Below, piece by piece: positions 25,260 through 35,200 of a stretch of 64,000 bases of DNA. The notes below the pieces were generated by a model. That model saw nothing but the letters and a program-made list of their open reading frames with translations, was not told the origin of the DNA and did no database searches. Both the position numbers and the translations under genes were made by a program. This DNA is from Rhodospirillaceae bacterium (GTDB lineage Bacteria > Pseudomonadota > Alphaproteobacteria > Rhodospirillales > JABHCV01). How positions within the stretch are numbered: position 1 is the stretch's first letter; each line of letters begins with the position of its first letter. The stretch lies in the NCBI GenBank assembly GCA_018662005.1, contig JABJHA010000004.1:62001-126000 (forward strand). Direction: 5' to 3'.

Positions 25260-27161
25260 ATGCCCGTGCGCATACCCCATCGCGGCTACCTTGTTTACGC
25301 CCACGACATTATCATGACGGTGATATCGTTTTACGCTTCCATCTATCTGCGCCTGGGCGAAAGATTCGATACCTTCTTCACCACCGAGACCCTGCTTCTG
25401 GCCGGGGGCCTGTTCGGACTCATCGCCGCCGGGGTTTATATGTATCTGAACCTGTACCGGGGCGTCTGGCGCTATGCCTCGATCAATGATCTTTTCGCCA
25501 TCACCCGGGCCGTGACCCTGGTTATCCTGATTTTCCTGCTCGCCATGTTCTTGTGGTCGAGACTTCATAATCTGCCCAGGTCCTATCTGGCTATCAACTG
25601 GTTCGTGCTGATGGCCTTGCTTGGAGGTCCGCGCTTTCTGTACCGGTTGAGTAAAGACCGCCGCCTTGATTTGCGCCTGGAAGATGTCGGAGCCCCGCGT
25701 ATCCCGGTGTTGCTTGTCGGCGCCGGTGACGCCACCGAAGAATTCATCCGCTCTATAGGCCGCACCGCAGACGCTAATTACCGGATTGTCGGCATTCTGT
25801 CTGAATCCGAGGGCCGGGTCGGGCGAAATATCCACGGCGTTTCCGTGCTGGGAACACTCGACAACATCACCGATGTCATCGCTGCCCTTGATAAAAGGGG
25901 TGAGCAGCCGCAACGCCTGATCCTGTCGAAGGAAGATCTCGATGGCGCAAAGGTCAGGTCTTTGCTGGACGCGGCCACCGAAGCCGGCATGACCCTTGCG
26001 CGGTTGCCCCGCCTGACCGACTTCAAAAGCGGCCCGGTCGACGCCACTGAAATGCGCCCGGTCGCCATTGAAGATCTGCTGGGCCGCCCGCAACACCCCC
26101 TTGACCGTGATGCCATGGCATCGCTTATCAAGGACAAGCGAGTGCTGATAACAGGGTCTGGCGGTTCTATCGGTTCCGAGCTTGTACGTCAGGTTTCCGA
26201 CCTGGAGCCACGTGAACTAACCCTTGTCGATCATTCAGAATTTAATCTTTACACTATCGACATGGAAACCGGGGAACGTCACCCAAACCTTGAGCGCCGC
26301 GCCGTCATTACCGATGTTCGGGACGCCGAGGCGATCAGGCGCTTGTTTGAAGCGACCAAACCGGAACTGGTTTTTCACGCCGCCGCCCTTAAACATGTAC
26401 CGCTGGTCGAAGCCAATCCTTGCGAAGGCGTCCTGACAAACGTTATTGGCACCGCCAACGTCGCCGATGCCTGCGAGGCTGCGGACGTTGACACCATGGT
26501 CATGATTTCCACTGACAAGGCGGTCAACCCGACCAACGTCATGGGCGCCTCCAAACGCATTGCCGAGCGCTACTGTCAGGGCCTTGATTTAAAGCGTGGC
26601 AAGAATGCCGGGACCCGTTTCGTTACCGTCCGCTTTGGCAATGTTCTGGGGTCAACCGGGTCGGTTGTGCCGTTGTTTCAGAAGCAACTTGCCGTCGGTG
26701 GACCGCTTACGGTTACCGACGCCCAGATGAAGCGTTATTTCATGACCGTCGGCGAGGCCGTTGAGCTTATTTTACAAGCCTCGGCCATGGAAGACGGCGA
26801 ACATCTGCATGATGGCAAAATTTTTGTCCTCGATATGGGCGAGCCGGTTCTGATTATGGATTTAGCCCGGCAAATGATCCGCCTGGCTGGTCTTGTTCCC
26901 GATGAAGATATAGACATTAAAATTACCGGGCTTCGTCCGGGCGAGAAACTGTTCGAGGAAATGTTCCATGGCGGTGAGCCATTGGTTGAAACCGGACAGT
27001 CTGGCATCCTGCTGGCAGCACCCCGCGCCGCCGATGCCGCCATGATCGCCCTTGCCATTGAAAACCTGACCGCCGCCGCCCGTGATAACGACACCACCCG
27101 GGTGATGACACTGATTGGAGACCTTGTGCCCGAATATCAATCCGCGCCCACTGACCCTTAA
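25260..27161 (+). CDS. membrane UDP-GlcNAc 4,6-dehydratase (WbpM/CapD type, 633 aa)
   Basis: Four hydrophobic segments in the first ~130 residues anchor the protein. A first Rossmann-like domain follows (VLLVGAGDATEEFIRS, around 156), then the catalytic SDR domain with VLITGSGGSIGSELVRQ near residue 295. The active site STDKAVNPTNVMGASK (about 417-432) has Met in place of the usual Tyr, as is known for large membrane dehydratases of the WbpM group. It supplies UDP-4-keto-6-deoxy-GlcNAc for the WbpV-like reductase. It is distinct from PseB, which has Tyr and no membrane part. Confidence 0.9.
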   Translation: MPVRIPHRGYLVYAHDIIMTVISFYASIYLRLGERFDTFFTTETLLLAGGLFGLIAAGVYMYLNLYRGVWRYASINDLFAITRAVTLVILIFLLAMFLWSRLHNLPRSYLAINWFVLMALLGGPRFLYRLSKDRRLDLRLEDVGAPRIPVLLVGAGDATEEFIRSIGRTADANYRIVGILSESEGRVGRNIHGVSVLGTLDNITDVIAALDKRGEQPQRLILSKEDLDGAKVRSLLDAATEAGMTLARLPRLTDFKSGPVDATEMRPVAIEDLLGRPQHPLDRDAMASLIKDKRVLITGSGGSIGSELVRQVSDLEPRELTLVDHSEFNLYTIDMETGERHPNLERRAVITDVRDAEAIRRLFEATKPELVFHAAALKHVPLVEANPCEGVLTNVIGTANVADACEAADVDTMVMISTDKAVNPTNVMGASKRIAERYCQGLDLKRGKNAGTRFVTVRFGNVLGSTGSVVPLFQKQLAVGGPLTVTDAQMKRYFMTVGEAVELILQASAMEDGEHLHDGKIFVLDMGEPVLIMDLARQMIRLAGLVPDEDIDIKITGLRPGEKLFEEMFHGGEPLVETGQSGILLAAPRAADAAMIALAIENLTAAARDNDTTRVMTLIGDLVPEYQSAPTDP

Positions 27162-27180
27162 GTAATTGGAGAAACCCTCG

Positions 27181-28749
27181 ATGCAAGCCCAGATCCGCCG
27201 CGCCCTGATTTCCGTTTCCGATAAAACCGGACTCGTCGAATTCGGTAAATTCCTTGGCCAAAGCGGTGTCGAAATTCTTTCCACTGGCGGTTCCGCCGGT
27301 GTTTTACGCGACGCGGGCGTTGATGTTGTAGAAGTTTCCGAACACACAGGGTTTCCTGAAATCATGGACGGCCGGGTCAAGACCCTGCAGCCGACAATCC
27401 ACGGCGGCTTGCTTGCGGTGCGTGGCAATCCTGAGCATGAAGCGGCGATGGAAAAACACAATATCGCCCCCATTGATTTGCTGGTCGTCAACCTGTACCC
27501 GTTTGAGGAGACAGTGGCGAGGGGCGCCGCCTTTGATGACTGCATTGAAAACATCGACATCGGTGGCCCGGCCCTGATCCGCGCCGCCGCCAAGAACCAC
27601 GCCTTCGTCACCGTCGTCGTCGATCCGGATGACTACGGCCGGGTGATGGAAGAAATGAAAGCCGGCGATAGCGCCACCACACCCGCCTTTCGCAAACAAT
27701 TGGCGGCCACCGCCTACGCCCGCACTGGTTCCTATGACGCCGCCATCAGCGGTTGGTTCGCAGGACAACTGGGCGACACCCTGCCACAACGCATTGCCTT
27801 TGGCGGGCTGCGCAAGCAGACCATGCGTTACGGCGAAAACCCGCACCAGGAAGCCGCCTTCTATGGCAACGGCGACAACCGTCCAGGAGTCGCAACCGCC
27901 CGGCAACTGCAAGGCAAGGAGCTTAGCTTTAACAATCTGAACGACACCGATGCCGCTTTTGAACTGATCGCCGAATTCACCGACACCGCCTGCGCCATCA
28001 TCAAGCACGCCAACCCCTGCGGTGTTGCCCACGGGGCAACACTGAAAGAGGCCTACCAAAAAGCATTGGCCTGTGACACCGAAAGCGCCTTCGGCGGCAT
28101 CATCGCCCTGAACCGGGCCCTTGACGGGGAAACCGCCACCTTGATCGCCGACCTGTTCGCCGAGGTCATCATCGCCCCTGAAATCGACGACGCGGCACGA
28201 GAAATTCTTGGCCAGAAAAAAAACCTGCGGGTGCTCGCCACCGGCGGTATGCCCGATCCCGACGCCACCGGTATGACCATCCGCTCTTTATCGGGCGGCT
28301 ACCTGCTGCAGGGTCGCGACAACCGGGTCCTCGAAGATTTGAACGTCGTCACCATACGCCAGCCCAGCGAGAGGGAAATGACGGACCTGAAATTCGCTTT
28401 CACCGTCGCCAAACACGTCAAGTCAAACGCCATCATCTACGCCAAAGATGGCGCCACTGTTGGCGTTGGCGCCGGCCAAATGAGCCGCGTCAATTCCTCG
28501 CGTATCGCTGCCTGGAAAGCCGCCGACGCGGCAAGGGTTGCGGGTGACGAAACAAGCTGGGCCATTGGCTCGGTGGTTGCCTCTGACGCTTTCTTCCCGT
28601 TTGCCGATGGCCTGCTGGCCGCTGCGGAAGCCGGGGCGACGGCGGTTATCCAGCCCGGCGGCTCCATGCGGGACGACGAAGTGATCGCCGCCGCCGACGA
28701 AGCCGGTCTTGCCATGGTGATGACCGGTATGCGCCACTTCCGCCATTAA
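27181..28749 (+). CDS. purH: bifunctional AICAR transformylase/IMP cyclohydrolase
   Basis: Last two steps of de novo purine synthesis. The N-terminal IMP cyclohydrolase (MGS-like) domain begins [16 protein letters not shown] with [16 protein letters not shown]. The AICAR formyltransferase domain contains [14 protein letters not shown]-type sequence (here [11 protein letters not shown]), [11 protein letters not shown] and [19 protein letters not shown]. The 522-residue length is standard. ATG 27181 is chosen because GGAGAAA lies 8 bases upstream; an in-frame TTG at 27166 overlaps that site. It starts 19 bp after the WbpM-type gene but belongs to core metabolism. Confidence 0.95.
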   Translation: MQAQIRRALISVSDKTGLVEFGKFLGQSGVEILSTGGSAGVLRDAGVDVVEVSEHTGFPEIMDGRVKTLQPTIHGGLLAVRGNPEHEAAMEKHNIAPIDLLVVNLYPFEETVARGAAFDDCIENIDIGGPALIRAAAKNHAFVTVVVDPDDYGRVMEEMKAGDSATTPAFRKQLAATAYARTGSYDAAISGWFAGQLGDTLPQRIAFGGLRKQTMRYGENPHQEAAFYGNGDNRPGVATARQLQGKELSFNNLNDTDAAFELIAEFTDTACAIIKHANPCGVAHGATLKEAYQKALACDTESAFGGIIALNRALDGETATLIADLFAEVIIAPEIDDAAREILGQKKNLRVLATGGMPDPDATGMTIRSLSGGYLLQGRDNRVLEDLNVVTIRQPSEREMTDLKFAFTVAKHVKSNAIIYAKDGATVGVGAGQMSRVNSSRIAAWKAADAARVAGDETSWAIGSVVASDAFFPFADGLLAAAEAGATAVIQPGGSMRDDEVIAAADEAGLAMVMTGMRHFRH

Positions 28750-28782
28750 TCGCCAGTCCAGAACGGGACATCAGGAGAGGCC

Positions 28783-30252
28783 ATGTTGCAACCATCGCCA
28801 AAAAGTTTTGCTTTCAAGACGATCCGGCTGAAGCTGGTTGTTTATGTTGGTCTTATTTTGTTTGGCGGGTTTCTGGCGACAAATATTCTTAGTTACCAGA
28901 TATCAAAAAACACCATCCGCAATACGGTTCTTGAAAATGAACTGCCCCTGTCCTCCAACACCATCTATTCGGAGATTCAGACCGATCTTTTAAGGCCGAT
29001 CTTTATTTCATCGCTAATGGCCAATGATACTTTCCTGCGGGATTGGGTGATCAATGGTGAACAGGACCCGGATTTGATGGTCCGCTATCTTAAATCCATT
29101 CGCGATAAGTACAACGCCTTTACCAGCTATTTCATTTCGGCCAGAACCCTTAACTATTATCACTTTTCTGGCCTGGCCCGGACTCTCGTCGTGGACGATC
29201 CCAATGACGAGTGGTTTTTACGCGCCGCCAGGATGGACGAGGACTATGAAATCAATATCGACTTTAATGATGAGCAAGATAACGCCCTGACCATCTATAT
29301 CAATTACCGGGTCCTTGATTTCCAAAATAATTTTATAGGCATCGCTGGCGTCGGCCTTGGCCTTGAGTCCGTCGCCAAAATGATCCGCGCGTATCAGGAA
29401 AATTTCAGGCGCACGATTTATTTCGTCGGCAAGGGAGGAGACATATATCTCGATTCAGCTGCCGCAGTTCGCAAAGTTGGGAACATCCATAAAATTCCAG
29501 GCCTTATGGATTTAGCCCCGAAAATTCTTTCTACCAATCGCGGCGCCTATACCTACAAACGTGGAAATGACACCATTCTGCTCACCACCCGCTATATCCC
29601 TGAACTCAAGTGGCACCTGCTGGTAGAGTTGAGCGAATCCCAGGCGACACAGGATTTGTGGGAAAGTTTCCTCACCAACCTTGTCATAGGGCTGGCTGTC
29701 ATCATCCTGACTATTGTGCTGATCAGCTATACGGTTAACCTGTTCCAGTCACGGCTGGAGGAAATGGCCAGCACCGACAAACTGACCGGGCTTGGCAACC
29801 GTCAGACATTCGAGATTGTCATCAATCAGGCGCTTTCCCAGTTCGCCCGCAGCCCAACACCTTTTTCGCTGATTTTAATCGATGTCGACAAGTTCAAATT
29901 CATTAACGACACTTACGGCCACCTGGTCGGTGACCATGTCCTGCAAACGATGGCCGCCCTTACCCGCGAGAAAACGCGTCAGTCTGACATTCTTTGTCGC
30001 TGGGGCGGCGAGGAATTCATTATCCTGGCCCCCAACTGCGCCCTGGACGATGCCAATCGCCTGGCTGAAAATATTCGCAAATCGATCATGGAAAGCCGCT
30101 TCGTGCTCAAAAACCCGAGCCAGCAAATCACCATCAGTGCCGGGGTCGCGGAAATTATGGAGAATGAAGTGGCCGATCAAATCGTTGGCCGCGCCGACAA
30201 GGCTCTCTACGCCGCTAAGCAAAATGGTCGCAACCGGGTCGAAAATGCCTAG
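28783..30252 (+). CDS. membrane diguanylate cyclase with periplasmic CACHE-type sensor (489 aa)
   Basis: Two membrane segments (about residues 18-40 and 300-322) bracket a periplasmic sensor of about 260 residues. The sensor ends with TTRYIPELKWHLLVEL, typical of dCACHE domains. The C-terminal GGDEF domain has STDKLTGLGNRQTFE, LILIDVDKFKFINDTYGH and the intact active loop GGEEF at about 408-412, so it should make cyclic di-GMP. No RxxD inhibitory site was seen immediately before the loop. c-di-GMP often controls exopolysaccharide and motility, but no direct link to the glycan locus is shown. The ATG 28783 follows TCAGGAGAGG. Confidence 0.9.
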   Translation: MLQPSPKSFAFKTIRLKLVVYVGLILFGGFLATNILSYQISKNTIRNTVLENELPLSSNTIYSEIQTDLLRPIFISSLMANDTFLRDWVINGEQDPDLMVRYLKSIRDKYNAFTSYFISARTLNYYHFSGLARTLVVDDPNDEWFLRAARMDEDYEINIDFNDEQDNALTIYINYRVLDFQNNFIGIAGVGLGLESVAKMIRAYQENFRRTIYFVGKGGDIYLDSAAAVRKVGNIHKIPGLMDLAPKILSTNRGAYTYKRGNDTILLTTRYIPELKWHLLVELSESQATQDLWESFLTNLVIGLAVIILTIVLISYTVNLFQSRLEEMASTDKLTGLGNRQTFEIVINQALSQFARSPTPFSLILIDVDKFKFINDTYGHLVGDHVLQTMAALTREKTRQSDILCRWGGEEFIILAPNCALDDANRLAENIRKSIMESRFVLKNPSQQITISAGVAEIMENEVADQIVGRADKALYAAKQNGRNRVENA

Positions 30253-30284
30253 AGCCGATCACACTTTAAAAAATCGATCCGTTT

Positions 30285-30327
30285 TTGACGTTTCGTTCGA
30301 ACACAATGTGTTCAAACGAAACGTCAA
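30285..30327. terminator. long inverted repeat between convergent genes, probable bidirectional terminator
   Basis: TTGACG...CGTCAA arms form a stem of about 21 bp with one mismatch and a single central base, in the 80-bp gap between the cyclase and the SIS gene. T-runs lie outside the stem on both sides (GTTTTTGACG on one strand, weaker on the other), and GATC boxes flank it. Location between convergent genes suggests termination in both directions. Its unusual length could also mean it belongs to a dispersed palindromic repeat family. Confidence 0.55.
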
Positions 30328-30332
30328 CTGAT

Positions 30333-30953
30333 CTAGAACTTGCGGTTGGCGATCAGTCCGGCGGACATCTGTTTCTGGCGAATGAACTGAGCCAATAAGT
30401 GCATCAGCGACTGGTGAACGTCCTCGATAACGCCGTAATTATCGGCCTGCACATGCAGGTGCACGCTTGCAAGGTCAGCCATGCGGCCGCCCTCAAAGCC
30501 GGTGAAGGCAATCACCGGCATTTTATTTTCACGCGCCCAACTCGCCGCCTTGACGACGTTTTCGGAATCGCCCGAGGCGCTGATCGTCAGCAGCGTATCG
30601 CCAAAATTGGCCAGGGTTTGCAGTTGATACTGGAAAATGTCGTCGTAGCTAAGGTCATTGGCGATAGCGGTGATCATCGACATGTTATCGGCAAGACTAA
30701 CGACCCTGGCGGTCAGGTTGGTATCGGTTTGAACCAGTTTTGAGTGGTCACAGACAAAAGTCCCGGAAATCGCCGCCGAGCCGCCGTTGCCACAAACGAA
30801 CAGGGTTTTGTTTTCCCGGTAAGTCTGTTCAATAACATCGGCCGCCTGAACAAGTGTGACCCGATCCACCGACGCCGCGGCGCTGGAAATTTGTTCAAAA
30901 TAGGCATCGGAAAAGGCACCGATGTCTTCATATTTTTCGTCTGGAAACGTCAT
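30333..30953 (-). CDS. SIS-domain isomerase, GmhA-like (206 aa)
   Basis: Single SIS domain with LFVCGNGGSAAISGTF at about residues 53-68 and the phosphosugar loop TISASGDSENVV near 125, both typical of sedoheptulose-7-phosphate isomerase (GmhA) and DiaA-like proteins. The conserved C-terminal segment DVHQSLMHLLAQF (Glu/His region) is present as well. GmhA would serve heptose synthesis for LPS core. No gmhB or hldE lies nearby, so another phosphosugar substrate is possible. ATG 30953 is preferred; the frame is open 16 codons further upstream but the added residues do not look like the family. Confidence 0.75.
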   Translation of the reverse strand: MTFPDEKYEDIGAFSDAYFEQISSAAASVDRVTLVQAADVIEQTYRENKTLFVCGNGGSAAISGTFVCDHSKLVQTDTNLTARVVSLADNMSMITAIANDLSYDDIFQYQLQTLANFGDTLLTISASGDSENVVKAASWARENKMPVIAFTGFEGGRMADLASVHLHVQADNYGVIEDVHQSLMHLLAQFIRQKQMSAGLIANRKF

Positions 30954-31013
30954 TTTTCGGATATCCCTGAAGCTAGCCGTAATGTGAGGGATTCTTCGCA
31001 CCTTCGCAACGCT

Positions 31014-32261
31014 TTAAGGTTCCGGCACCCGGATTAACAAGATCATACCGAGGGCGAAAAAAACCAATATGGTCGCCATGCCCGCTCGTTGACTATCAAA
31101 AGCCACTGCCACCACGCCAAGCAGTGCCGGGCCCAGAAACGCCGTCGCCTTGCCTGAAAACGCGAACAGGCCGAACATTTCCGTCCTTAAATGTTCTGGG
31201 GCCAGACGGGCCATCATTGAACGGCTGGCCGCCTGGGCCGGACCGACAAACAGCCCCAGTGGCAATCCAAAAATCCAGAACAAGGTCTTGCCTTCAACAA
31301 TCAGCAACGCCGTGCTGAGGACCGTCAGCCCAATAAGGGCGATCATGATCGTTTTCTTCGGCCCGATCGCATCGTCGACCCAGCCGAACGCGGCAGCACC
31401 GATGCCTGCCGTTACGTTCATGCCAATGGCGAAGATGATGATCTCATTTAGTTCCATACCAAAAGAACCAGCGGCGTAAATGCCGCCAAAAGCGAACAGC
31501 GTATTCAAGCCGTCCGTATAAATCATCCGGGCAATGAGAAACCTGACGATATCCCTATAGTCGCGAACCTGTCTTAATGTCGTCATCAGTTCATTAAGGC
31601 CGGTTTTCACCGAACACAGAAAAGAGCCGCCCCCCGAGGCCTTGTCCGGAGTGAAAAGAAACAGTGGTATCGAGAAGACCGCGTACCACACGGCGACCAG
31701 AACCGCCGCCGCCCGCACATGTTCTGCGGTTTCTTTTTCGAGCCCAAACCACGGCGTTTCGGGCTGAACAAAACCGACCAGGGTGAGGGCCAGGCAGAAC
31801 AGGCCGCCAAAGTAGCCAAGGCCCCAACCCCAGCCGGAAATTCGGCCAATGTGGCTTTGCGGTCCCAATCCCGGCAACATGGCGTTGTAGAAAACCATGC
31901 CGGTTTCAAAGGCGAAATTGGCAAGGCCGACAGCAATCAGCGCCAGCAAAGCGAATGACGGGTCCGGCTCAACCAGCCACAACACCGAACTCAAAATAAT
32001 ACAAAGGGTCGTAAAAAAGCCGAGCCAGGGTTTGCGTCCGCCACCCTTGTCTGCAATCGCCCCGAAGACCGGGGCCGCAATGGCCACGGCCAGCGCCGAC
32101 AGACTCATGGTGTAACCCCAGTGGGCGGTGCCGATGACTTTGTCGGCGGCGACCGAACTTGTGTAATAGGTGGCGAAAACGAAGGTGATAATCACCGTCG
32201 GAAAAGCCGAGTTAGCCCAGTCGTACAAACACCATGAAATCAGGGCGCGACGGTTGATCAC
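31014..32261 (-). CDS. major facilitator superfamily transporter, Atg22/UMF1 type (415 aa)
   Basis: Twelve-helix type inner-membrane transporter. The N-terminus ALISWCLYDWANSAFPTVI is the hallmark of the Atg22/UMF1 branch of the MFS, and GAIADKGGGRKPWL is the loop 2-3 motif of the superfamily. Yeast Atg22 exports amino acids from the vacuole; bacterial members are mostly uncharacterised. The GTG start shares one base with the TAG stop of the glutamate dehydrogenase gene (TAGTG), so the two are translationally coupled. This hints at a role in amino-acid traffic, which is inference. Confidence 0.86.
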   Translation of the reverse strand: MINRRALISWCLYDWANSAFPTVIITFVFATYYTSSVAADKVIGTAHWGYTMSLSALAVAIAAPVFGAIADKGGGRKPWLGFFTTLCIILSSVLWLVEPDPSFALLALIAVGLANFAFETGMVFYNAMLPGLGPQSHIGRISGWGWGLGYFGGLFCLALTLVGFVQPETPWFGLEKETAEHVRAAAVLVAVWYAVFSIPLFLFTPDKASGGGSFLCSVKTGLNELMTTLRQVRDYRDIVRFLIARMIYTDGLNTLFAFGGIYAAGSFGMELNEIIIFAIGMNVTAGIGAAAFGWVDDAIGPKKTIMIALIGLTVLSTALLIVEGKTLFWIFGLPLGLFVGPAQAASRSMMARLAPEHLRTEMFGLFAFSGKATAFLGPALLGVVAVAFDSQRAGMATILVFFALGMILLIRVPEP

Positions 32262-35200
32262 TACCCAGCAGGCATTTCAGCCAACGTTCTGAGCTGACGG
32301 CTGGCGACGGCGATCATGGACAGGTCATTAATTTCCGTTGCCGACAATTCAGCGATCAGTTGTTCGGTGCGCTCAACGGCGATCCTGGTTTTATTTGCCC
32401 AGGCGGAAATGACAACATCAGTGTCGAAGTTCTTTCTCCGGCGCTTGCTGGCATCCATAACCTGCGAGGCGAGGGCCAGCTGATGGCCGTAAATTTCCTC
32501 GACCAGGGCCGCGACCGCCAATTTTTGCCAATGACTCCTGGTTTCCAGTTTGTCCGCTGCCGCCCTGAGCGAGCCCAGATGAAAGCGGGTGCCAATGGCA
32601 AAGTAAATACGCGCCGCTTCGCTGACGCTGACATTTCGACTGCTCGCCAGACGAATGATATCACAGCCCGAGAACATGTTAACCAGCCCGGTAACCTGCT
32701 TGGCCAGGGCCTTTGGCACACCGGCTTTAACGTAAGGCTTGCCGCGTTGGATAATATCTTTTTGATAGTGTTTGGGCAGACAGCTTCCCAGACAATCGTA
32801 AAGCGCGCCAAAGCCATCGGCGAATTCCGCAACGTGGCTTGAAATATCAAGGGGTCTGCGGCCATTGCGCAGGAACCAGAGCGTCACCCATTCGACCAGG
32901 CGGTTGGTATCGAGGCGCATACGTGTCTGAATAGCCGCCGGTACCTTGTTATCCAGTGCGTCGATTTCGTTCCAGATCGTCCGCATCCCCAAACAACGCC
33001 TGGCAATGATATAGGACCTGACCACTTCGCTTGGCGGCATTCCGGTACGTTCGACAAGCTGATGAATAAACGAGCCGCCGGCCCGGTTGATAATCGAGTT
33101 GGTTGCCTGGGTGGCGATAATCTCACGATTCAGCCGGTGGTTAATGATTTCCTTTTTGTAAGTCTCACGAAGTGGCGTTGGGAAATAGGTGACCAGGTCA
33201 TCCAGCAATGCCTTGTCGTCGGGAAGGCTTGAGTCCAGAAGTTCATCGTTCACCCAGATTTTGGCGTAAGACATCAAGACCGCAATTTCCGGCCCGGTCA
33301 GGCCGGTTTTTGTCGCCCCGCGTTCGATCAGGGTTTCATCATCGGGAAGGAATTCAACTTCACGGTTAAGGCGCCCGCCCTTTTCCAGCATCCGCATCAA
33401 ACGCACCTGATTATCGAAGACGCCCATACCTTCAAACAGGATCATATTGATCGCCTGGGTCTGGCGGTAATTATCGACCAGGACCTGCAGACCGATTTCG
33501 TTAGTCATTTTTGCAAGCAGGGGGTTGCGTTGTTTGATTGGCAAATCACCGCGGGCGACGACCTTGTCGATCAGAATCTTGATGTTGACCTCGTGATCCG
33601 AACAATCAACACCTGCCGAATTATCAATGGAATCCGCATACAGTCTGACTCCGCCCAATGCCGCCTCGATACGAGCCCGTTGGGTAACGCCCAGATTGGC
33701 CCCTTCGCCAACGACCTTGCAATTTAGTTCCGCCGCGTTGATGCGGATAGCGTCGTTCGCCCTGTCCCCAACATCAAGATGAGACTCACCGGTTTCCTTG
33801 ATGTAGGTGCCAATGCCGCCGAACCACAGCAAGTCTGTTTTAGCGGTTAGCAAAATTCGGATCAGCTCATTGGGGGTAATGCTGGTTTTGGCAATGTCGA
33901 AACGTTTTCTGATTTCTTCGGAAAGCTGGATGGATTTTGCCGAACGTTCAAAAATACCGCCGCCTTTCGATATCAGTTTGGTATCGAAATCCGTCCACGA
34001 CGAGCGTGGCAGTTTGAACATGCGTTTGCGCTCGACAATGGTCTTCGCCGCATCGGGATTGGGGTCGATAAAAATGTGCATGTGGTTAAAAGCGCCGATC
34101 AATTGGATGTGTGGCGACAGCAACATGCCGTTGCCAAAAACATCGCCGGACATATCGCCAACGCCGATGACATTGAAATCCTGTTTCTGGCAGTTGAAGT
34201 CCATCTCGCGGAAATGCCGCTTCACCGATTCCCAGCCGCCACGTGCGGTGATACCCATTTTTTTGTGGTCATAACCAGCCGATCCGCCGGAAGCAAAGGC
34301 GTCACCGAGCCAGAACCCGTAATCAATAGAAACCGAATTGGCGATATCGGAAAATGTCGCCGTTCCCTTGTCGGCGGCGACCACCAGATATGGGTCGTCG
34401 CCATCAATTCGCACCGTATCGGTCGGTGGCACGACCTTGTTGCCTTTCAGGTTATCGGTGATGTCGAGAAGGCCCGAAATAAAGGCTTTGTAACAAGCAA
34501 TGCCTTCGGCCTGGAAGGCTTCACGGTCGGACATATCGGGCGCTTTTTTTAGCACAAAGCCGCCCTTCGAGCCAACCGGGATAATGACCGTGTTCTTGAC
34601 TTGCTGGGCCTTGACCAGGCCGAGAATTTCAGTCCGGAAATCCTCCCGCCGGTCCGACCAGCGCAAGCCGCCACGTGCAACCATGCCGAAGCGCAGGTGG
34701 ATACCCTCGACCCTGGGACTGTAAACAAAAATTTCCCTTAAGGGCCGGGGCAGCGGCAATTCGTCAACTTTCTGGCTGTCCAGCTTGAACGACAGGGACG
34801 GCTTGGGGGCGCCATCAACAGTTTGATAAAAGTTGGTCCGCAGCATCGCCATGATTAAATTGATGTAACGTCTTAAAATCCGGTCCTCGTCGGCGCTTTG
34901 AACTTTTTCCAGTTCCCCGTCCAGGCGTTTTTGCAGGATTTTCATACTACCCTTGCTGGCCGGGTCAAAACGGGCCTTGAACAACTCGACAATCTGGCGC
35001 GCCAGATGTGGATTATTGGCAAGGGTTTGCTCCATATAATTTTGCGAGAACGCAATACCGGCCTGACGCAGATATTTGCAACATGCACGCAGAACCATGA
35101 CATCGCGCCAGCCCAGGCCACCAAGCAGAACGAGCGCGTTGAAGCCGTCACTTTCAACTTCGCCGGCCCAAATACGGGCAAAGGCATCCTGGAATTTATG

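Noticed and set aside
34415-34440. TGGCACGACCTTGTT, a possible sigma-54 site on the plus strand
   Set aside because: It lies inside the glutamate dehydrogenase gene on the opposite strand and the spacing is one base short; no plus-strand gene follows.
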